Of a stretch of DNA of 64,000 bases, positions 1-10,314 are shown in pieces. The notes under the pieces were generated by a model, which worked only from the letters and a program-made list of their open reading frames with translations, was not told where the DNA came from and ran no database searches. Origin of the DNA: an uncultured bacterium (lineage in GTDB: Bacteria > Cyanobacteriota > Vampirovibrionia > Gastranaerophilales > Gastranaerophilaceae); assembly GCA_902788345.1 (NCBI GenBank), contig CADAJP010000003.1, positions 115,570 through 179,569 of the forward strand, given 5' to 3'. The first letter of the stretch is position 1. Every line of letters begins with the position of its first letter. The position numbers and the translations under genes are program-made.

Positions 1-2
1 TA

Positions 3-3000
3 TTTGATGATATTATATCAAAAGGCGCTAGTATTAAAATTGATGGTACGACCAATAAACACATTAGTGGTACCGGGACTTTCAGTGTTGCAGGTTCAGG
101 ACTTCAAGTTGATAACTATTCAACACGCTCTTTGGTATTTAATGATATTGATTTAGGTTCTTCTACTCAAAGCGGTTTGTATATTGACGGTAAAAATTAT
201 CAGGAATTTTTGAATAAAGAACAGGCTGTAAACGGTACAGACAGAAGTGCTTATGCTTATATGTATCCAAGTGGGATTATCAGCTTTATTCCGCTGCCAT
301 ATGGTGAGGATTATAACACGAATTTTGACGCAATTGGCAAAACCGGTGTTCATTATATATCTACTGGAGCAAATGTAAATTCGGGCATAGTAATTAATAA
401 TTACTACGATACGGCTAATCCGTTTGCTTCAAGCCAAAATATTCCAAACCCAACGCTTGCATCCGATATTACATTTAACGGTAAAATAGCTACAAACGGT
501 GCTTTCAAAGTATTTAATGACTCAGGCTCTATATATCTGAAAGACTTTAATAATGATAATGTTAAAGGTGCGGTTAATATAGTATCAACAAAAGGAAATA
601 TAGATTTTGTTTCTTCAGGATTATTGAAGCTAAAAACAAATAACAATCAAAATAATATTTTTGCCGGTAATGGCATAAATATTAATGCAGGTTCCGTAGA
701 TTCCTGGATAGATATGACTGCGGGCTATAATAAAGATTTAACACTGACTATAACGGACGATATGCTCGCCGAGAATAATCTTCTTATTGATCCTGTAACG
801 GGAGAAAAGATTTTAATTAATCTTGGTAATACTCCTTATGCAAATGCATCAAATAATATAAAAGCAGTTTATAAAGACGGACAAATACATTTATATAACA
901 TCAATAATGATGTAAAAGGTGTTGACAGAAGTCAAAGAGGTAAAGTAAATATTACTGCTGCCGGTTCAAATACAATAAATAACGATAAAATTACAGCATA
1001 TGACAAATATCAAAAAATTACTGTTAATAACCAAACAGATAAGCAGTTAAATGTTTATAATGTTACAAATTTGACAAGTAATGGCGGATATTACTTGAAC
1101 GGTAATAAAGTAAAAGATGCCCAAGGCTATGAAAAGGCTGATACAAGTATTACTTCAACAGGGAAACTTGTATTAGATGGTGTTATAAGAAATGCCGTTA
1201 AAATGCAAACTGGTAAAATTGTACTTGATTCATCATCAAACGGTCTTGATTCAAGTCTGGTTCTCCAATCTCAAGGCAGTGGTCTTGAATTGAAAAAACA
1301 AAATTCAATCAGTACGGATAATCCGTCTGCAAATTCAATATATGCAGCAGGTAATGTTTCCTTAGTAAATGACAATTCAAATGTTTCAGGTGCAGATGAA
1401 TCAGATGCAGACATGATTATTGCAGGTGATATTGAAGTACAGGGAAATATATACCTGAATCAGGAAACCACCGGTAGTATGAATATAGATTCAACGCTTC
1501 GTCAAGTAGGACAACATGTTGATGGTTCAAGAGGTCAAATTGTAATAGCTAATCAAAATGAAAGTGACACAGGCGGCATTTATTTTGGAGAAAATACAGT
1601 TGTTTATAACGAAAACGGGGACATCTCTATAGTAAATGCTTCTGAATCTACAGTTGTGACTGATGGTTTTATATATGCACGAAAAGGAAGTGTAAATATA
1701 CTTAATGGTGGTACGACTATTGATTGTGCAACAGCAGTTGCAGATTCACACAATATAGTAAGTGTTGGTGGTAATCCGATTATTATTGATGGCATAAAGA
1801 TTGCTGAAAAAGGTTATATTAGTGTATACAATGATCTTTCAAGTGATTTGATAATTACTGAAAACGGAGCCTTGATAAATACAAGCAAAACACCTCATGA
1901 TATAAGTATCATAAATGGAGATATTGGTGGGGACCTTAGTATTAAAGGGGTAGTCGCAAACTATTCAGGCGGTGATATTACTATTGAAAACAACGGCGGA
2001 GATGCTGATATTTCAGGAATTATAGAGAATAAACCTGATATGGAAGAATATGTTAGTGGTTATGGTATTATAACAGGTAATATTAATATTAAGAATAATG
2101 GCGGGGAGTTAAATTTATCATCTGACATTATAGCAGACACCGGAGATATTACTATTACAAATAATGGTGATGATGCAGACATTTCAGGTTATATACATAA
2201 TGAAAAAGGTCATATCACAATCAATAATAACAGTGGTAATTTGGCTACATCCGGTGTAATGGAAACAGATAACGGGGTAGTTTCAATTAATAGCTACGGT
2301 GGAGATGCTATAATAAGTGGTATTATTTCGGCACATCACAGAGAAGGTTTGTATGCAAGCAGTATAAGAATAGAAAATGGTAAAGATATCCTTGAACCCG
2401 GAGAAATAGGCGGTCAGGATATGATAATAACCGCAGGTCTTTACTTAGATTATTTTGATAATACCAGAGGAGGTCAAATTTATATTACAAACAATGCCAA
2501 AGCAGGTGAACTCAATATATTAGATTCTGAAATTAATTCTCAGGGTACGGATACTAATATTTATATAGGTAATTTTTCAGCAGAAGATGCATTAACTATT
2601 GATAATACTGATATTATCCAAAGGGATGGTGGTCTTATAATAGTTTCCAAAAACGATTTAAGTATAGATGATACTAATATTGAAACACATAATCATGGAT
2701 TGAAAATTAGTGGTTCAGAGCGTGGTTTGGGAGATACAAGTATAAACGCAAATATTAAGTATGCTAATGATAATGGTACCGGTGGCAATATTCAAATATT
2801 CCACGGATTAAATGCAAATCAGGAAAATAATTTTATTTTAGATGGTACAATTCAAAACGAAAATTCTGATATAAAAATTTCTTCTTACGGTTCTTATGCG
2901 GAAATAAATAGCGCCATTGAAAATTATAACGGATCTACCCGTATTTCTAATGACGGAGATTATATATTTATCTCGTCTGATATAGTAAATACCGGTGGTG

Positions 3001-6000
3001 AACTTTCTATAAAAAATGAAAATAGTACACCTTCTGATACTGCGGCACTTGATATATCAGGTAATATTGTTAATTTAGACGGGGACCTCAAAATTTCAAG
3101 TAATCAAGGTGCATTAAATATAGATGAAAATGCTGTTATTTTAAATATTTCAAGTAATGATAGTACCTACAATTTTGATATTACAAACTCCGGAGCAGGT
3201 TTGAATTTGAATGGTACAATAGGTAATTCAAACGGTAACATTACAGTTACAAATACAGGTGCTGAGGCAAATATAACAGGTACTATAGAAACAGGTAATG
3301 GTGATATTAAAATTACCAATTCAAATGCCGGTGCTTTGAATGTTTCCGGTAACATTGCAAATGAAACCGGTAAAATTGCAATTACCAATAATTCATCAGA
3401 TGGTATGGTAATTGATTACACTGCTAATATTCAAAATAATGACACTACAAATACTGAAATAACAAACACAAGTGGAAGTGCAATCATTGAAAACGGTGCA
3501 AAAATCGTTAATGCACAGGGCGGAAATATATCTGTTTCAAATTCCGGTGTTGGTTTAACAATTGAAGGTTTAATTGAAAATCAGGGCACAGGTAAAATAA
3601 ATGTAGATAATAGCGGAACAGATGCTCTTGCAATCAGTGAAACAGCAATATTACATTCAACAAATGGTGATATAGAAATTTCAAATTCAAACAATGGTGC
3701 ATTAACAATAGGCGGAGCTATTACAGATGACAGCGGTAAGATTACAGTTACTAATAATTCATCAGGCGGTATGGTTATTGGCTCTACAGCAAGTATTCAA
3801 AATAAAGACACTAAAAACACTGAAATAACAAACACAAGTGGAAGTGCAATCATTGAAAACGGTGCAAAAATAGTTAATACACAGGGCGGAAATATATCTG
3901 TTTCAAATTCAGGTGTCGGTTTAACAATTGAAGGTTTAATTGAAAATCAGGGCGCAGGTAAAATAAATGTAAATAATACAGGAACAGATGCTCTTGCAAT
4001 CAATGAAACCGGTATATTGCACTCAACGGATGGCAATATTGAAATTGTAAACAGTTCAACTGCGGGCATTGACTTAATTGGTTCAGTTAAAGCCGATAAA
4101 CAGGATATTAAAATTACAAACTCAAATTCTGATTTAAGAATAGGCACTTATACTGATTCTAATGATAACTATATTACGGCACTTACGGATAATGTTATTA
4201 TTACCCAGACAGGCGGAAGTATTTTAAATGGCATAAGTGAAAACGGAGTAATTCACCAACATCATGACCTTGCAAATGTAAATTCTGCATACAAAACACT
4301 TATATCAGCTAATGGTGATATTACATTTAATGTAACAGACGGTGATATAGGGAGTTACTCAAATACGGAAATCGCTGCAGGTACAAGTTTCGATGCTTCA
4401 ACAAGAGATTATACAGAGTCAATTAATGTTCAGGCAAACGGACTTGTTAATGCAAAAGTTGTAAATAATACAAATACGGATGACAGACTAATAAATATCA
4501 GAGCAAAAGAATCAGACCTAAAAATCGGAACGATTGAAACAGACGGAAATGTTATCTTAACGGCAACTGATTGGAAACAATCTGATGTTCGTCCTGTTGA
4601 TACATCTGACAGCGAATACTTTAACGGTTATAGCATGTTAAACGGCAGAGATGATAATAATTCAAATATCATAGGTAAAAATATTTCTCTGATTACAAGC
4701 GGCAGTTTTGGTACAACAAGTAAAAAACTTATTTATGAACAGGATACACTCAATGGCGGAAGTGATGTTTCATTAAGTGCAGAAGCTGAAAACGGTTTGC
4801 ATTTAACAGGCAGATCAAATTCGGATGCAAATGTCAGAGTAAATAATGTAATCTCAAAACACGGCAGTGCTGATATTGATTTTGAAAGTAATGCCGAGAT
4901 AGAACACATTACTGCAGACGATGGATTATTAATAACACAAAAAGCACAGAATTTAACAATTAAAGAATTTGGTACTTCAGGCGGCTCGAGTGCATATGCA
5001 TTTAATGATATGTTGTATCCGCATGATGATATAGCCTTTGACGGTACTTCAACAGAATCATCAATTCCTAAGTATGTTGATATCAAGGTTCTCGATGCAA
5101 TAGGAAATCAGGGATCTTCTACTCTTAAAATCTACTCGGGATATGTAAAAGGTAACAATGGTGATAATGCAAATTATTATCCGAATGGAGCAAGACTTGC
5201 AGATATAACATTAATGGCAGATAATATATATGCGGTTTCAGATAAAATGCAAACTCCGATATATGCCGGCGGAGTAAATTCCGGAGATACAAGTCTTACA
5301 TATGTTATAGATGGTGAAACAAGAATTGCAAAAGGCTTAAATGCTTATGGCGAAGGTTCTGCATTGACACTTGATATTTTGGGTGTTGATAAAGATGTTG
5401 TAAATAACTCAGGTATATCGACAAACAGAAATTCATATAATTCACAGGTATCAGTTCAGAATGTCCCTTCAAAATTCCAAAATTATGCGGACGAAATTCC
5501 GTTCTATGGCAGTGATTACAGTGCCAAAAATGTAATATTATCCGTCAATGATTATTCAGACAGAGATGTAAACTTCGATACATTATATACGGATAACGCA
5601 TATATAAGCACAAATAAAGATAATTTACACTTTGATAATGCTTATATAAATAACTTTGCAGAGATTAAAAATAGTAATAAAACAGCGGTTGTAGATAATG
5701 AAAGAATTGGTTTACTGTCTGCTGCTGATATTCAGTTATATACGAAGAAAACAGGTTCATTTAATCTTGGATTAAATGGTACGATAAATATGATTACAAG
5801 TGCTCCGACAGTTTACAATAATCCTCACATGTTAGTAAACGGTTATCACAGTGAGTGGAATTTTGTGAATAAAGGTCAAAAAGAAAGCAAAATATTATAT
5901 AACAATAAGAAAATGGCAGATTTTGACAGATACAACTACAATGAGCCTCAAAAACGTATCACTGAAAGGTTTGACACAACAAATGATAAAGGTTTGAGTT

Positions 6001-6260
6001 CAAATTATGAAATTTTAGATATTTCCACTACAGGAGTATCTGTAAAGAATAATAAAAAATTAAAAAGAGGTAAAAAGACAACAATAACTCTTAAATTTGA
6101 TGATGTTGATATAACCGTTAATGCTAAAGTTGTTAAAGTTGAGGGTAATAAGGCAGGTCTTGAATTTATCGATATGCCGAAAGATGTTGCAAATAAAATT
6201 TTATACAGATATATGCAAAAGGCGGATTCAATGAAATCAAATTTAACAAGTTCACTGTAA
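3..6260 (+). CDS. Giant filamentous adhesin (TpsA / LktA-like), 5' end outside window, C-terminal PilZ-type domain
   Basis: The frame is open from the first bases of the window, so the true start lies upstream; 2085 residues are visible. The body is a Gly/Asn/Ser/Thr-rich array of short beta-strand repeats (patterns such as GNITVTNTG, GDIKITNSN), typical of right-handed beta-helix two-partner-secretion adhesins and leukotoxin-like proteins. The next gene, 68 bp downstream, encodes the TpsB transporter, so this is its likely cargo, displayed on or released from the surface. The last ~110 residues change character. They contain RITER (5955-5969) and, 16 residues on, DISTTG (6018-6035). These match the RxxxR and D/NxSxxG motifs of c-di-GMP-binding PilZ domains and are followed by alternating beta-strands. 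An internal near-identical repeat lies at 3319-4050. Adhesin class is well supported; the PilZ call rests on motifs and order. Confidence 0.85.
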   Translation, partial: FDDIISKGASIKIDGTTNKHISGTGTFSVAGSGLQVDNYSTRSLVFNDIDLGSSTQSGLYIDGKNYQEFLNKEQAVNGTDRSAYAYMYPSGIISFIPLPYGEDYNTNFDAIGKTGVHYISTGANVNSGIVINNYYDTANPFASSQNIPNPTLASDITFNGKIATNGAFKVFNDSGSIYLKDFNNDNVKGAVNIVSTKGNIDFVSSGLLKLKTNNNQNNIFAGNGININAGSVDSWIDMTAGYNKDLTLTITDDMLAENNLLIDPVTGEKILINLGNTPYANASNNIKAVYKDGQIHLYNINNDVKGVDRSQRGKVNITAAGSNTINNDKITAYDKYQKITVNNQTDKQLNVYNVTNLTSNGGYYLNGNKVKDAQGYEKADTSITSTGKLVLDGVIRNAVKMQTGKIVLDSSSNGLDSSLVLQSQGSGLELKKQNSISTDNPSANSIYAAGNVSLVNDNSNVSGADESDADMIIAGDIEVQGNIYLNQETTGSMNIDSTLRQVGQHVDGSRGQIVIANQNESDTGGIYFGENTVVYNENGDISIVNASESTVVTDGFIYARKGSVNILNGGTTIDCATAVADSHNIVSVGGNPIIIDGIKIAEKGYISVYNDLSSDLIITENGALINTSKTPHDISIINGDIGGDLSIKGVVANYSGGDITIENNGGDADISGIIENKPDMEEYVSGYGIITGNINIKNNGGELNLSSDIIADTGDITITNNGDDADISGYIHNEKGHITINNNSGNLATSGVMETDNGVVSINSYGGDAIISGIISAHHREGLYASSIRIENGKDILEPGEIGGQDMIITAGLYLDYFDNTRGGQIYITNNAKAGELNILDSEINSQGTDTNIYIGNFSAEDALTIDNTDIIQRDGGLIIVSKNDLSIDDTNIETHNHGLKISGSERGLGDTSINANIKYANDNGTGGNIQIFHGLNANQENNFILDGTIQNENSDIKISSYGSYAEINSAIENYNGSTRISNDGDYIFISSDIVNTGGELSIKNENSTPSDTAALDISGNIVNLDGDLKISSNQGALNIDENAVILNISSNDSTYNFDITNSGAGLNLNGTIGNSNGNITVTNTGAEANITGTIETGNGDIKITNSNAGALNVSGNIANETGKIAITNNSSDGMVIDYTANIQNNDTTNTEITNTSGSAIIENGAKIVNAQGGNISVSNSGVGLTIEGLIENQGTGKINVDNSGTDALAISETAILHSTNGDIEISNSNNGALTIGGAITDDSGKITVTNNSSGGMVIGSTASIQNKDTKNTEITNTSGSAIIENGAKIVNTQGGNISVSNSGVGLTIEGLIENQGAGKINVNNTGTDALAINETGILHSTDGNIEIVNSSTAGIDLIGSVKADKQDIKITNSNSDLRIGTYTDSNDNYITALTDNVIITQTGGSILNGISENGVIHQHHDLANVNSAYKTLISANGDITFNVTDGDIGSYSNTEIAAGTSFDASTRDYTESINVQANGLVNAKVVNNTNTDDRLINIRAKESDLKIGTIETDGNVILTATDWKQSDVRPVDTSDSEYFNGYSMLNGRDDNNSNIIGKNISLITSGSFGTTSKKLIYEQDTLNGGSDVSLSAEAENGLHLTGRSNSDANVRVNNVISKHGSADIDFESNAEIEHITADDGLLITQKAQNLTIKEFGTSGGSSAYAFNDMLYPHDDIAFDGTSTESSIPKYVDIKVLDAIGNQGSSTLKIYSGYVKGNNGDNANYYPNGARLADITLMADNIYAVSDKMQTPIYAGGVNSGDTSLTYVIDGETRIAKGLNAYGEGSALTLDILGVDKDVVNNSGISTNRNSYNSQVSVQNVPSKFQNYADEIPFYGSDYSAKNVILSVNDYSDRDVNFDTLYTDNAYISTNKDNLHFDNAYINNFAEIKNSNKTAVVDNERIGLLSAADIQLYTKKTGSFNLGLNGTINMITSAPTVYNNPHMLVNGYHSEWNFVNKGQKESKILYNNKKMADFDRYNYNEPQKRITERFDTTNDKGLSSNYEILDISTTGVSVKNNKKLKRGKKTTITLKFDDVDITVNAKVVKVEGNKAGLEFIDMPKDVANKILYRYMQKADSMKSNLTSSL
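3319..4050 (+). repeat. Two tandem 366-bp units inside the adhesin gene
   Basis: Two in-frame copies of a 366-bp (122-residue) unit, about 3319-3684 and 3685-4050. The central part (from 3453 and 3819) is almost identical, encoding NTEITNTSGSAIIENG in both. The flanks have drifted more. This looks like a recent internal duplication able to expand or contract by recombination. Confidence 0.85.
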
Positions 6261-6328
6261 TGATGTCAATTTTCATGTAAACGGAGAATATATATAAAAT
6301 TTATGATACTATAGATAGTAGGGAATAA

Positions 6329-8266
6329 ATGAGAAAGAGAAGATTTTTATACGGTATAATCCTATGTTTAGCACTACAAATGCCCACATTTGCAGCTGCT
6401 GATATTCTGCCGAATATAATACCCGAAGCCGGAACAATTAACACTCACGATATAGAAACCTTAAGAAAACAACAAATAGAAAAACAGGTTGAAGAAGATT
6501 TTCATAATTATGAAAAGCGCAAAAAAGATGTAAAAACAAAGCCGGAAAAACAAAAAAAAATTAAAGCAAAAGTTGAAAAAGCGGGTATTAGTGAATATGC
6601 AACAAAGGGTGTATATGTAGAAAATATTGTGGTATCCCCATCGCAAATTTTAACAGAAAAAGAAATCAAAGATATTCTTGAAGATTACACCCAAACAAAT
6701 GTTACATTTACACAGTTAAAGGAAATTGTTGACAGAATAAATAAACTTTATCTTGAAAAAGGATATGTAACAGCAAGAGCATATTTGCCGGAGCAGACAG
6801 TAGAAAATGAGACAATCAGAATAGAACTTCTTGAAGGTAAAGTCGGAGATATATCTGTTGAGGGCAACAGGTGGACTCGTACCAAATATATTAGCGACAG
6901 AATTACTTTAAGAAAAGGTGAGTTGTTTAGTATTCAAAAGCTTGAACAGAATTTAATGACTTTTAATCGTTATAATGATGGCGTTGAATTAAACGGAACA
7001 TTATTACCCGGACAAAGTGCAATGGGGACAACAGATGTTCATTTAAAAGTAAAAGAAAGGCTGCCTTTCCGTTTAACTGCATTGGTTGATAATGCGGGAA
7101 GATCAACCATTGGCAAATACCGTGCCGGATTGATGCTGCAGGACGAAAGTTTATTTGGTCTGAGAGATAAACTTACAATAGGTGCGTATGCAAATAAATT
7201 TTCGGTAACTCCTTTTGCAGATTATAATATTCCTGTAAATAAAAAAGATGGCAGAGTAGGTTTTAGCTTTTCATCAAGTAATTCAAAAATCGGACATGGG
7301 CCTTATCGTGATTTTAACATAAAGAGTCGTTCTCAAAATTATTCACTTTACTACTTACAGCCAATATACCGCAGGCCATGGACAGAATTATCAAGTGTTG
7401 CTTCTGTTGCGTATAAACGTGCAACAACCAGTTTTGATGGTTATGATTTATATACAGATCAGGTTACATCTGCACAAGTTGGTTTAAATTTCAGATATGA
7501 TACCAAAAGAGGTATTTGGTACATAAATCAAAATGTAAGTTATGCATTTCCAATTTTTGACAAACGCTCCAATTATTTAAAATTGGATGGTGGAATTTTA
7601 AGGCTGCATGATTTCGGCCATGGATTTGTTGGAACTTTAAGAGGTAATTATCAGGTAATACCAAAAAAACTGGTTCCGTACATGGATCAGTTTATTGCAG
7701 GTGGTGTTGCTACTGTAAGGGGCTATTCGGAAGGTTTATTAATCGGCCGAAGCGGTTATTTATTAAGTGCCGAAATGATGTTTCCAATGGGGCCGAGAGC
7801 AATAAAAAGCAAAAAAGATAAAGAAAAAATGATTCCTTTTATCGGGAGCTATTTAAAAGGTTTTGTATTTTTTGATCACGCCGGTGTTTTTCCGTATAAA
7901 GGTCCCGGTAATGGCTCTGAAGGATATAATAAGGATGATTTTTTGGCAAGTTTGGGTTTTGGTTTAAAAATAAATCTTCCGGGAAGTGCATCTTTAAGGT
8001 TGTCTTGGGGATTCCCTCTTATTACTAACCGTCATGAAGAAGATTGTTATCAGGGAAGATTTCATTTTGAATTGAGCCTTCAGCCCGATTTTGATGCCCT
8101 CGTAAAATTAAGGAAGCCAAAAAATGTTGAAAAAGTCAAAATTGATGATGACATAAAATTTGTAAAACGCAGTAAGAAAGAAAAAACTATAACAACGGTA
8201 CCAAAACGCACCGTCATTAAATCTCTAACCCCCGAGCAAAAAATGAAATTGAGTTATTATAAATAA
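6329..8266 (+). CDS. TpsB outer-membrane transporter (ShlB/FhaC/HecB family)
   Basis: 645 residues. A signal peptide (basic start, hydrophobic core, ending near TFAAAD) is followed by a Lys-rich linker. Two POTRA-like domains come next (about residues 85-240, with LEKGYVTARAYLPEQ and IRIELLEGKVGDISVEGN), then a 16-strand-type barrel. The barrel contains the VRGY motif (near residue 462, TVRGYSEGLLIGRSGY) that is diagnostic of Omp85/TpsB proteins. It should export the preceding adhesin across the outer membrane. After the strand GRFHFELSLQPDF, where family members normally end, there is a basic tail of about 50 residues (KRSKKEKTITTVPKR). The start follows a weak purine stretch (tagggaataaATG). 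Confidence 0.92.
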   Translation: MRKRRFLYGIILCLALQMPTFAAADILPNIIPEAGTINTHDIETLRKQQIEKQVEEDFHNYEKRKKDVKTKPEKQKKIKAKVEKAGISEYATKGVYVENIVVSPSQILTEKEIKDILEDYTQTNVTFTQLKEIVDRINKLYLEKGYVTARAYLPEQTVENETIRIELLEGKVGDISVEGNRWTRTKYISDRITLRKGELFSIQKLEQNLMTFNRYNDGVELNGTLLPGQSAMGTTDVHLKVKERLPFRLTALVDNAGRSTIGKYRAGLMLQDESLFGLRDKLTIGAYANKFSVTPFADYNIPVNKKDGRVGFSFSSSNSKIGHGPYRDFNIKSRSQNYSLYYLQPIYRRPWTELSSVASVAYKRATTSFDGYDLYTDQVTSAQVGLNFRYDTKRGIWYINQNVSYAFPIFDKRSNYLKLDGGILRLHDFGHGFVGTLRGNYQVIPKKLVPYMDQFIAGGVATVRGYSEGLLIGRSGYLLSAEMMFPMGPRAIKSKKDKEKMIPFIGSYLKGFVFFDHAGVFPYKGPGNGSEGYNKDDFLASLGFGLKINLPGSASLRLSWGFPLITNRHEEDCYQGRFHFELSLQPDFDALVKLRKPKNVEKVKIDDDIKFVKRSKKEKTITTVPKRTVIKSLTPEQKMKLSYYK

Positions 8267-8294
8267 TATATAAAGAGAATCTTTTACTTAAATA

Positions 8295-8400
8295 ATATTT
8301 TACATTATTTAATAAAAAAATAATTTACATTTTTTCATGGTAATATACTCTTATTATAATGTAATTATTTGTTGTAAGATAAGGATTAAAAAAGAAGCGA
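8295..8400 (+). promoter_or_regulatory. Probable promoter/leader of the sugar operon, duplicated at 26873
   Basis: This non-coding stretch precedes rfbF. TATAAT lies at 8355-8360 with TTTTCA 17 bp upstream (8332-8337). The AT-rich block 8295-8347 is repeated with small changes at 26873-26930, where it precedes a decayed rfbF copy. The rfbF Shine-Dalgarno is weak (agaagcgaaATG). Confidence 0.55.
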
Positions 8401-8401
8401 A

Positions 8402-9196
8402 ATGAAAGTAGTAATACTTGCAGGTGGTCTTGGAACAAGATTATCAGAAGAAACTAAATTAGTGCCAAAGCCAATGGTAGAAATAGGCGGGAAGCCGATT
8501 CTATGGCATATAATGAAAATATATTCTTATTACGGTTTCAATGATTTTATAATTTTAACAGGATATAAGTCTCATATAATAAAAGATTATTTTGTGCATT
8601 ATTATCAGCAGTATTCGGATATAACCGTAGATATGGTTAATAATTCTGTAGAGATTCACAGAATGCAAACAGAACCTTGGAAGGTAACTATGCTTTATAC
8701 TGGTCAGGATACAATGACTGGTGGTCGTATAAAAAAAGCACAGGAATATGTTGGGGATGAGCCATTTTTATTAACTTACGGAGATGGGGTTTCAGATGTT
8801 GATATTGATGCTTTAATTAAAAGCCATAAGGCTTCGGGTAAACTTTGTACTATGACGGCAGTTCAATTACAAGGTCGATTTGGAGCATTGGTTATAAAAG
8901 ATGATAATATGATTACATCATTTATGGAGAAACCAAAAGGGGAAGAGAGTTGGATTAATGGTGGTTTCTTTGTATGTGAACCTGCCGTTTTTGATTATAT
9001 TGAAAATGATCTGTCAATTATGTTTGAGCGTGGTCCTTTGGAAAACCTTGCAAAGGATAAACAGTTGAATGCATATAAGCATCGTGGTTTTTGGCGTCCA
9101 ATGGATACCTTAAAAGATAAGAATGATTTAACTTATATGTGGCAGAATGATCAAGCGCCTTGGGCAGTGTGGCAAAAACAAAAGGTCGGGGTCTAA
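8402..9196 (+). CDS. rfbF: Glucose-1-phosphate cytidylyltransferase
   Basis: 264 residues, the usual family length. It makes CDP-D-glucose from glucose-1-phosphate and CTP, the entry step to CDP-linked 3,6-dideoxyhexoses. The N-terminal nucleotide-binding signature LAGGLGTRLSEET and the PKPMVEIGGKPILWHIM segment are intact. The RGFWRPMDTLKDKN end is typical of RfbF/DdhA. It is the first gene of the operon, 29 bp before rfbG, and the order rfbF-rfbG-rfbH supports the call. A decayed partial copy lies at 26983-27174. Confidence 0.95.
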   Translation: MKVVILAGGLGTRLSEETKLVPKPMVEIGGKPILWHIMKIYSYYGFNDFIILTGYKSHIIKDYFVHYYQQYSDITVDMVNNSVEIHRMQTEPWKVTMLYTGQDTMTGGRIKKAQEYVGDEPFLLTYGDGVSDVDIDALIKSHKASGKLCTMTAVQLQGRFGALVIKDDNMITSFMEKPKGEESWINGGFFVCEPAVFDYIENDLSIMFERGPLENLAKDKQLNAYKHRGFWRPMDTLKDKNDLTYMWQNDQAPWAVWQKQKVGV

Positions 9197-9225
9197 AAAG
9201 AATATAAGCTCAAAAGGATTAGTTT

Positions 9226-10314
9226 ATGTTTAATAATATCTATGAAGGCAAAAAGGTTTTTTTAACTGGTCATACCGGATTTAAAGGTAGTTGGCTTGCG
9301 TTGTGGCTGACATCTCTCGGTGCAAAGGTTTATGGATATTCACTTGCCCCAAATACAGAGCCCTCAATGTTTAATGAGTTAAAAATCGGAGAAAAAATTA
9401 CGAAATCCGTTTTTGGAGATATTCTTGATGAAGAAAAACTAAATAAAATAATAAATGATATTCAGCCGGATATAGTTTTTCATCTCGCTGCCCAGCCGTT
9501 AGTCAGACTTTCTTATGCTGAGCCTGTAATGACATACAAAACTAATGTAATCGGTTCTTTGAATGTATTGGAAGCGGCAAGACATTGCACTTCAGTTAAA
9601 GCATTTGTAAATGTAACGACTGATAAATGCTATGAGAATAAAGAAATTAATAGAGGCTATAGAGAAGATGAACCGATGGGCGGATATGATATGTATTCAT
9701 CTTCAAAAGGTTGTGTTGAAATTTTATCATCTTCATTCAGACGTTCATTTTTACAAGAAGATGGCACTATGGCTATGGCTACAGCGCGTGCCGGTAATGT
9801 AATCGGCGGCGGCGATTGGGCTTTAGATAGACTAATTCCTGATTGTGTACGCTCCATTAATCAAGGTATCGATATTGAAATTCGTAATCCAATAGCAGTT
9901 CGCCCTTGGCAGCATGTACTAGAGCCGCTTTCAGGATATTTACTATTAGGTCAGAAGTTATTGGAGGAAGGTAAAAAATATGCTGATGGTTTTAATTTTG
10001 GGCCTAATGAAGACAGCGTGTTAACTGTTGCGGAAGTTTCTCAAATGGTTTGCGATTTTTACGGAAAAGGTAAAGTCATAGTTGGAGAAAAATCTCCGCT
10101 TCATGAAGCAGGACTTTTAATGCTAAATATTGAAAAAGCAGAAAGAGTTTTAGGCTGGACCCCGACTTTAACAGCGCGGCAGGCAATACAAAATACAATT
10201 GAATGGTACAAACATTTTTATTCAAATGATGTTGATATATATGAATTTACTATGAATCAGATTAAAAGTTATGAGGAAGATATTACATGGAACAAGAGTT
10301 ACGCAATAAAGTAA
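9226..10314 (+). CDS. rfbG: CDP-glucose 4,6-dehydratase
   Basis: 362 residues. It is a short-chain dehydrogenase-fold enzyme that converts CDP-glucose to CDP-4-keto-6-deoxyglucose. The NAD-binding motif GHTGFKGSW is at residues 15-23. VTTDKCYEN and the catalytic YSSSK (Y-x3-K) follow, and RPWQHVLEPLSGYL matches the family. Its last 28 bp overlap the start of rfbH in another frame, so translation is probably coupled. The start ATG has an aaaggatt-type site upstream. Confidence 0.95.
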   Translation: MFNNIYEGKKVFLTGHTGFKGSWLALWLTSLGAKVYGYSLAPNTEPSMFNELKIGEKITKSVFGDILDEEKLNKIINDIQPDIVFHLAAQPLVRLSYAEPVMTYKTNVIGSLNVLEAARHCTSVKAFVNVTTDKCYENKEINRGYREDEPMGGYDMYSSSKGCVEILSSSFRRSFLQEDGTMAMATARAGNVIGGGDWALDRLIPDCVRSINQGIDIEIRNPIAVRPWQHVLEPLSGYLLLGQKLLEEGKKYADGFNFGPNEDSVLTVAEVSQMVCDFYGKGKVIVGEKSPLHEAGLLMLNIEKAERVLGWTPTLTARQAIQNTIEWYKHFYSNDVDIYEFTMNQIKSYEEDITWNKSYAIK

